Origin: an uncultured Mucilaginibacter sp.
GTDB lineage: Bacteria > Bacteroidota > Bacteroidia > Sphingobacteriales > Sphingobacteriaceae
Reading direction: 5' to 3'
DNA: 9,591 bases
Assembly: GCA_946479225.1 (NCBI GenBank)
Contig: CAMLFI010000068.1
Coordinates: 1 to 9,591, forward strand
Position 1 is the first letter of the stretch. The number at the start of each line of letters is the position of its first letter. Below the pieces are notes generated by a model, which was given only the letters and a program-made list of their open reading frames with translations, was not told the DNA's origin and did no database searches. This document shows positions 7,014 to 9,591 of this stretch, piece after piece. A program made the translations under genes and the position numbers.

Positions 7014-7639
7014 CTATCGTTTGACTTGAACTGGTTCGTCGAAAACTATCGCGTGTCTATCAAAATATTCATACTGATAATATTCCGTCGACAATTTCGA
7101 CTGTAAATCAGGAAACTTTTTAATTTGATTGTCAAGCTCTTCAATTGCTTTTTCCTTTCCTTCAGTCAGTGCCCTTAAGAAAGCTTTTCCGGCTATCATA
7201 TTTGCATTTCGAGGATCTTTAGCCAATCTCAAGTTATAACTTGCTTTAGCCGTATTATATTGGGCATAGGCTGAATCTAACTTATCTAATTTTCGTATGC
7301 TATACCCATTTTCACAAGTATATACGGATCGTTATTAGTTAAACTTAGGATCTTGTTATATATCACAATCTACTGTTTATAATTTTTAAGTAAATCGTGA
7401 GCAAAAGCCAAGCTTATATAGGCATTGGTAAAAGTGGAATCGCATTGGATTGCACGTTCAAAATATTCGATCCCCTTATGATAGTTATCCTGTTCCTTAT
7501 TAGCAGGAGACGCTACCATATACTCGGTCCCGGTATTGAAAAGTGCTCGACACTCTTTGTCAGGCATCCCCTTCTTATCCGTGCAAGAAATAAATGATAA
7601 GAGGATAATCGATAAACAAAGTCTTTTGCTGAGCGACAT
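7014..7639 (-). pseudogene. Broken TPR-repeat lipoprotein gene (nonsense codon plus frameshift)
   Basis: The reading frame starts at 7639 with a lipoprotein signal peptide (hydrophobic LCLSIILLSFISC, cysteine at 19, then TDKK). It continues into TPR-like helices (YHKGIEYFERAIQCDSTFTN, then AYISLAFAHDLLKNYKQ). An in-frame TAG at 7370-7372 stops it after 89 residues. Reading past the stop, the frame goes on as a TPR helix pair (IVIYNKILSLTNNDPYILVK, then MGIAYE) until a second stop at 7286-7288. Restoring one A in the run at 7290-7293 joins it to the third segment, KLDKLDSAYAQYNTAKASYN and onwards, which runs to the stop at 7014-7016. The repaired protein would be about 208 residues. Two independent lesions in an otherwise coherent protein make a decayed gene more likely than a sequencing error. 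The intact protein would have been an anchored TPR scaffold, partner unknown. The MORN/TonB-C gene lies 53 bp upstream on the same strand, so the two may once have formed an operon. Confidence 0.82.
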
Positions 7640-7692
7640 AATAAATCAAAGCGGGTAATTTCCTTTGTATTGGAATTTGAATTGCGAAACGC

Positions 7693-8823
7693 CTACTTCT
7701 CCTCTATAGGCAAAAGCGAATAGTTAAAACTGTACATGCCATCGCTAAATTTAAACGCGATAGTGAATTTTTGCTTTACCGGCTTACCATCAACCGTGGC
7801 GGGCTCTAAAAAAGGCAGTTTTTGTAGTTGCTGTGTTAAGGTTCTAACAAACGCGTCGTTCTGGTTGCTTTGGGCATTAAGGTTTACAATTCTTCCGTTG
7901 GTTGATATCTCGCCTTTAAAAAGTAATTCGTTGAAAGTCAGTCTTCTTATATCAACATTTTTAAAGGCGTCGGGCATTAAATTTTGTATCTGCGTGTTAA
8001 AGCTTTCAAAGCCATTGCCGTATTTGGCATTTACTACTTTTTTAACTGTAAACATTGATGTGCCGTTGCACATCGTCATTGATACGCGCATAGCCTCCGC
8101 CCGGGTAAAAGGCAACAGATCCGGCGCCACCATCATTATACGCGATGAGTCGGTATATGGCTCTATCATCCCGCTACCTTTTTGAAATACGCCATTTTTA
8201 AAATTCTCGGTTATCATTACCATTTCCTCGCCGCGAAAATTAGTATTTATGGCTTTCCAGGTACCATCAGGCTTACCATTAACCAGTTTCCCTTTCCAAA
8301 ACAGATCGCCGGGAGCGCCGCGGTAATTGCCGTTGCCGTTATCAATAACCTTATTACCTTTTTCATCCCACATATTAATTATTTTAACATTGCTGCCATT
8401 GGCTTCAAATGTTATCCGGGGCTTATTGTTATCATAAAAAATCTCCCACTTACCATCGTAAGCGCCGTTTTTAAAGTTGCCCTGTGCCTGCAGGTTGCCG
8501 CTTAAAAAACGGGCTATAAAAGGCCCATCCTTTAAACCATTCTCGGTATAAAAACCTTCGCTTAAAACTAGTTGCGGATTTGCACGGCTTACATCTTTTA
8601 CCTTACCCTTAAATTTACGCTGGGGCATTTCCAAACGCCCGTAACGTATTATCTGCGCGCAGCTGTCATCAACAAGTTCAAAATTTTCATTTAAAGATAG
8701 GCTTACGGTATCTCTGTTAATATAGTTAATGTTGATGTTTCGGGTAACGGTATTGAATTTTATCTGCGCGTTGGCTAAAGTACCGCAAAACAGTAAACAA
8801 GTAAGTAAAGTATAATGCTTCAT
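7693..8823 (-). CDS. Exported MORN-repeat protein with a TonB-like C-terminal domain
   Basis: This 376-residue protein begins with a Sec signal peptide (MKHYTLLTCLLFCGTLANAQ, likely cleaved after ANA at 19). The middle carries MORN-type repeats: ENGLKDGPFIARFLSGN (94-110), FKNGAYDGKWEIFYDNN (117-133) and LVNGKPDGTWKA (180-191). Such repeats occur in many Bacteroidota periplasmic proteins and in the family often labelled YwqK-like antitoxin; that label says nothing firm about function here. The last part, about 268-358, resembles the TonB C-terminal domain: an upstream beta segment with NGRIVNLNAQS, a helix TLTQQLQKL, then PFLEPATVDGKPVKQKFTIA, which fits the TonB pattern of a proline, an aromatic or leucine, xPA, GKPV and a final strand. 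It lacks the N-terminal membrane anchor and proline-rich linker of true TonB, so energy transduction is unlikely. The role is unknown; binding in the periplasm is the reasonable guess. Confidence 0.85.
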   Translation of the reverse strand: MKHYTLLTCLLFCGTLANAQIKFNTVTRNININYINRDTVSLSLNENFELVDDSCAQIIRYGRLEMPQRKFKGKVKDVSRANPQLVLSEGFYTENGLKDGPFIARFLSGNLQAQGNFKNGAYDGKWEIFYDNNKPRITFEANGSNVKIINMWDEKGNKVIDNGNGNYRGAPGDLFWKGKLVNGKPDGTWKAINTNFRGEEMVMITENFKNGVFQKGSGMIEPYTDSSRIMMVAPDLLPFTRAEAMRVSMTMCNGTSMFTVKKVVNAKYGNGFESFNTQIQNLMPDAFKNVDIRRLTFNELLFKGEISTNGRIVNLNAQSNQNDAFVRTLTQQLQKLPFLEPATVDGKPVKQKFTIAFKFSDGMYSFNYSLLPIEEK

Positions 8824-8863
8824 TTGGAGTGGCCGATTAGGTTTTTGGTCAACGCAAATTAGT

Positions 8864-8885
8864 GATAATTATCTTGCACTGCAAG
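8864..8885. promoter_or_regulatory. Two adjoining dyads, possible operator for the MORN gene
   Basis: GATAATTATC (8864-8873) is a perfect 10-bp palindrome. It shares its last base with CTTGCACTGCAAG (8873-8885), a dyad with 6-bp arms around one base. They lie 41-62 bp upstream of the MORN gene start, where a repressor or activator site would be expected. No regulator is identified. Confidence 0.3.
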
Positions 8886-8924
8886 TAGGCAATGTTCCTC
8901 AACGGCTTTTTCAGAACGGGTTAG

Positions 8925-9164
8925 TGTTCCAAATTCTTTTTTTTGGTGTTCCAAACTGTTCCAAAAGACCCCGAAAATTAAAAACCATCACAAGTTGTTG
9001 ATTAACAGTTCATTATACCACACTTACAGCTAACTTTACTGACTTATAAGTAGTTTCAAACTGTTCCAAAGTGTTTCGCCCTTAAATATTATTGCATTGA
9101 TAAACAGCTGTTTAAGTCCGTCAACCAAAAAATTAATTTTCTAAGGCTTTATATTTTTTGGAAC
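8925..9164. repeat. Dispersed TGTTCCAAA motif, four direct copies and one inverted
   Basis: TGTTCCAAA occurs at 8925-8933, 8947-8955, 8957-8965 and 9062-9070, and its core appears inverted as TTTGGAAC at 9157-9164. The second and third copies start exactly 10 bp apart, about one helical turn. A partial TGTTCC is also at 8894-8898 (preceded by T at 8893). The clustering in one divergent promoter region suggests a protein-binding site family, but the sequence is AT-rich and no binding protein is known. Confidence 0.5.
9101..9114. promoter_or_regulatory. 14-bp perfect palindrome TAAACAGCTGTTTA
   Basis: The sequence is its own reverse complement over all 14 bases. It lies 128 bp upstream of the solute-binding protein start, within the divergent region. 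Such a site could bind a dimeric regulator; there is no direct evidence that it does. Confidence 0.3.
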
Positions 9165-9241
9165 ATCGGCGTGGCGCAACCATGGTGTCAATATTTAAAG
9201 TAATATAGCGGCAGGCAACATTTATACCTATATTAGCTTTG

Positions 9242-9591
9242 ATGAACAGGCTGCCCGGTTATTTGTATTTGTTTGTGCTTTGCATCGCCCTTTCATCGTG
9301 CCGCCCGGCAGACGATAACAGCTCTAAAACCGTTTTCAACCTAAATTTAGATGAGGGCCTTACGTCTTTAGATCCCGCTTTTTGCCGCAACCGCAATACC
9401 ATCTGGATGGATAACCAGTTGTATAATGGTTTGGTGCAGCTGGATGACAGCCTGCAAACCATCCCGGCCATAGCTAAAACCTGGGAAATTTCTGCCGATG
9501 GATTGATCTATACCTTTCGCCTGCGTAACGATGTCTTTTTTCATGATGATCCGCATTTTAGGGGCGGTGCCGGTCGCAAAGTAACCGCTGC
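9242..9591 (+). CDS. Family 5 ABC-type solute-binding lipoprotein (peptide/oligopeptide type), C-terminus cut by window edge
   Basis: The visible 116 residues start with a lipoprotein signal peptide, MNRLPGYLYLFVLCIALSSC, with a canonical LSSC lipobox and the acylated cysteine at 20. The mature start matches the family 5 extracellular solute-binding proteins (DppA/OppA-like). FNLNLDEGLTSLDPAF is the usual first strand and 'LDP' turn, then YNGLVQLDDSLQTIPAIAKT with the typical 'YNGLV...P.lA..W' pattern, then WEISADGLIYTFRLRNDVFF followed by HDD. Known family members deliver peptides, nickel or other small ligands to an ABC permease and are about 500-600 residues long, so most of the protein lies beyond the right edge. 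The ATG at 9242-9244 is the natural start because it opens the signal peptide. In Bacteroidota such proteins are often encoded without adjacent permeases; here the downstream context is not visible. The family call is strong, the ligand unknown. Confidence 0.9.
   Translation, partial: MNRLPGYLYLFVLCIALSSCRPADDNSSKTVFNLNLDEGLTSLDPAFCRNRNTIWMDNQLYNGLVQLDDSLQTIPAIAKTWEISADGLIYTFRLRNDVFFHDDPHFRGGAGRKVTA

Larger units (their letters stand above)
8824..9241. other. Divergent intergenic region with TGTTCCAAA repeats and palindromes
   Basis: This 418-bp region separates the MORN gene (minus) from the solute-binding protein gene (plus). I see no gene in it. It holds two touching dyads close to the MORN gene start (8864-8885), four direct copies of TGTTCCAAA (8925-8933, 8947-8955, 8957-8965, 9062-9070), an inverted TTTGGAAC (9157-9164), a near copy GTTTCAAA at 9053-9060, and a 14-bp palindrome at 9101-9114. 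No promoter with both elements at correct spacing was found for either gene. Confidence 0.6.

Noticed and set aside
7286..7372. Programmed frameshifting or stop readthrough instead of a pseudogene
   Set aside because: Two different events would be needed 80 bp apart, the A run is only four long, and no stimulatory structure is evident. Simple decay is more economical.
7736..8505. Plus-strand frames of 149 and 107 residues opposite the MORN gene
   Set aside because: They are antisense to a gene with a signal peptide and clear domains; their translations show no motif.
8845..8880. Bacteroidota promoter for the MORN gene (ATTTG near 8857 on the minus strand)
   Set aside because: The -7 candidate lacks the TA dinucleotide at the right position, and no proper TTTG lies at the expected distance.
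9234..9241. TAGCTTTG as a -7 promoter element for the solute-binding protein gene
   Set aside because: It matches TAnnTTTG but abuts the start codon, so transcription would begin inside the gene, and no TTTG lies 19-21 bp upstream.

Overview
The window looks like a chromosomal segment from a Bacteroidota bacterium, most likely a Sphingobacteriaceae relative (Mucilaginibacter- or Pedobacter-like). Three things suggest this: a sigma factor of a type typical of that phylum, several candidate promoters resembling the Bacteroidota -33 TTTG / -7 TAnnTTTG pattern, and many cell-envelope lipoproteins. The family assignment is inference from sequence style, not from a database search.

The left part (1-4882) is a DNA-repair and regulation block. 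On the minus strand it holds the N-terminal two thirds of endonuclease III (nth, cut by the window edge). Next come a small unknown ORF of 45 or 66 residues with its own intrinsic terminator, and an ECF-type RNA polymerase sigma factor. A 346-bp divergent region separates the sigma gene from uvrA on the plus strand. That region carries an unusual array of 7-bp units related to (C/T)ATGAAC. It is arranged as two opposed arms that pair over 28 bp with one mismatch, and it ends 7 bp before the uvrA start. A candidate promoter lies just upstream, so the whole structure would sit in the uvrA mRNA leader. The UvrA itself is complete, but its first zinc finger has lost one cysteine.

The right part (4883-9591) is a run of exported or lipid-anchored proteins. 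It starts with a lipoprotein carrying three fibronectin type III domains and a C-terminal beta-propeller (plus strand). This converges on a broken TPR lipoprotein gene (minus strand, one nonsense codon and one frameshift). Next is a secreted protein with MORN-type repeats and a TonB-like C-terminal domain (minus strand). A 418-bp divergent region with repeated TGTTCCAAA motifs and short palindromes follows. Last comes the start of a family 5 solute-binding lipoprotein (plus strand, cut by the window edge).

Nth and UvrA serve base and nucleotide excision repair. The envelope genes have no obvious common pathway. No tRNA, rRNA, CRISPR array, insertion sequence or phage gene was recognised. The strongest candidates for something undescribed are the heptamer stem-loop in front of uvrA and the MORN/TonB-C fusion.
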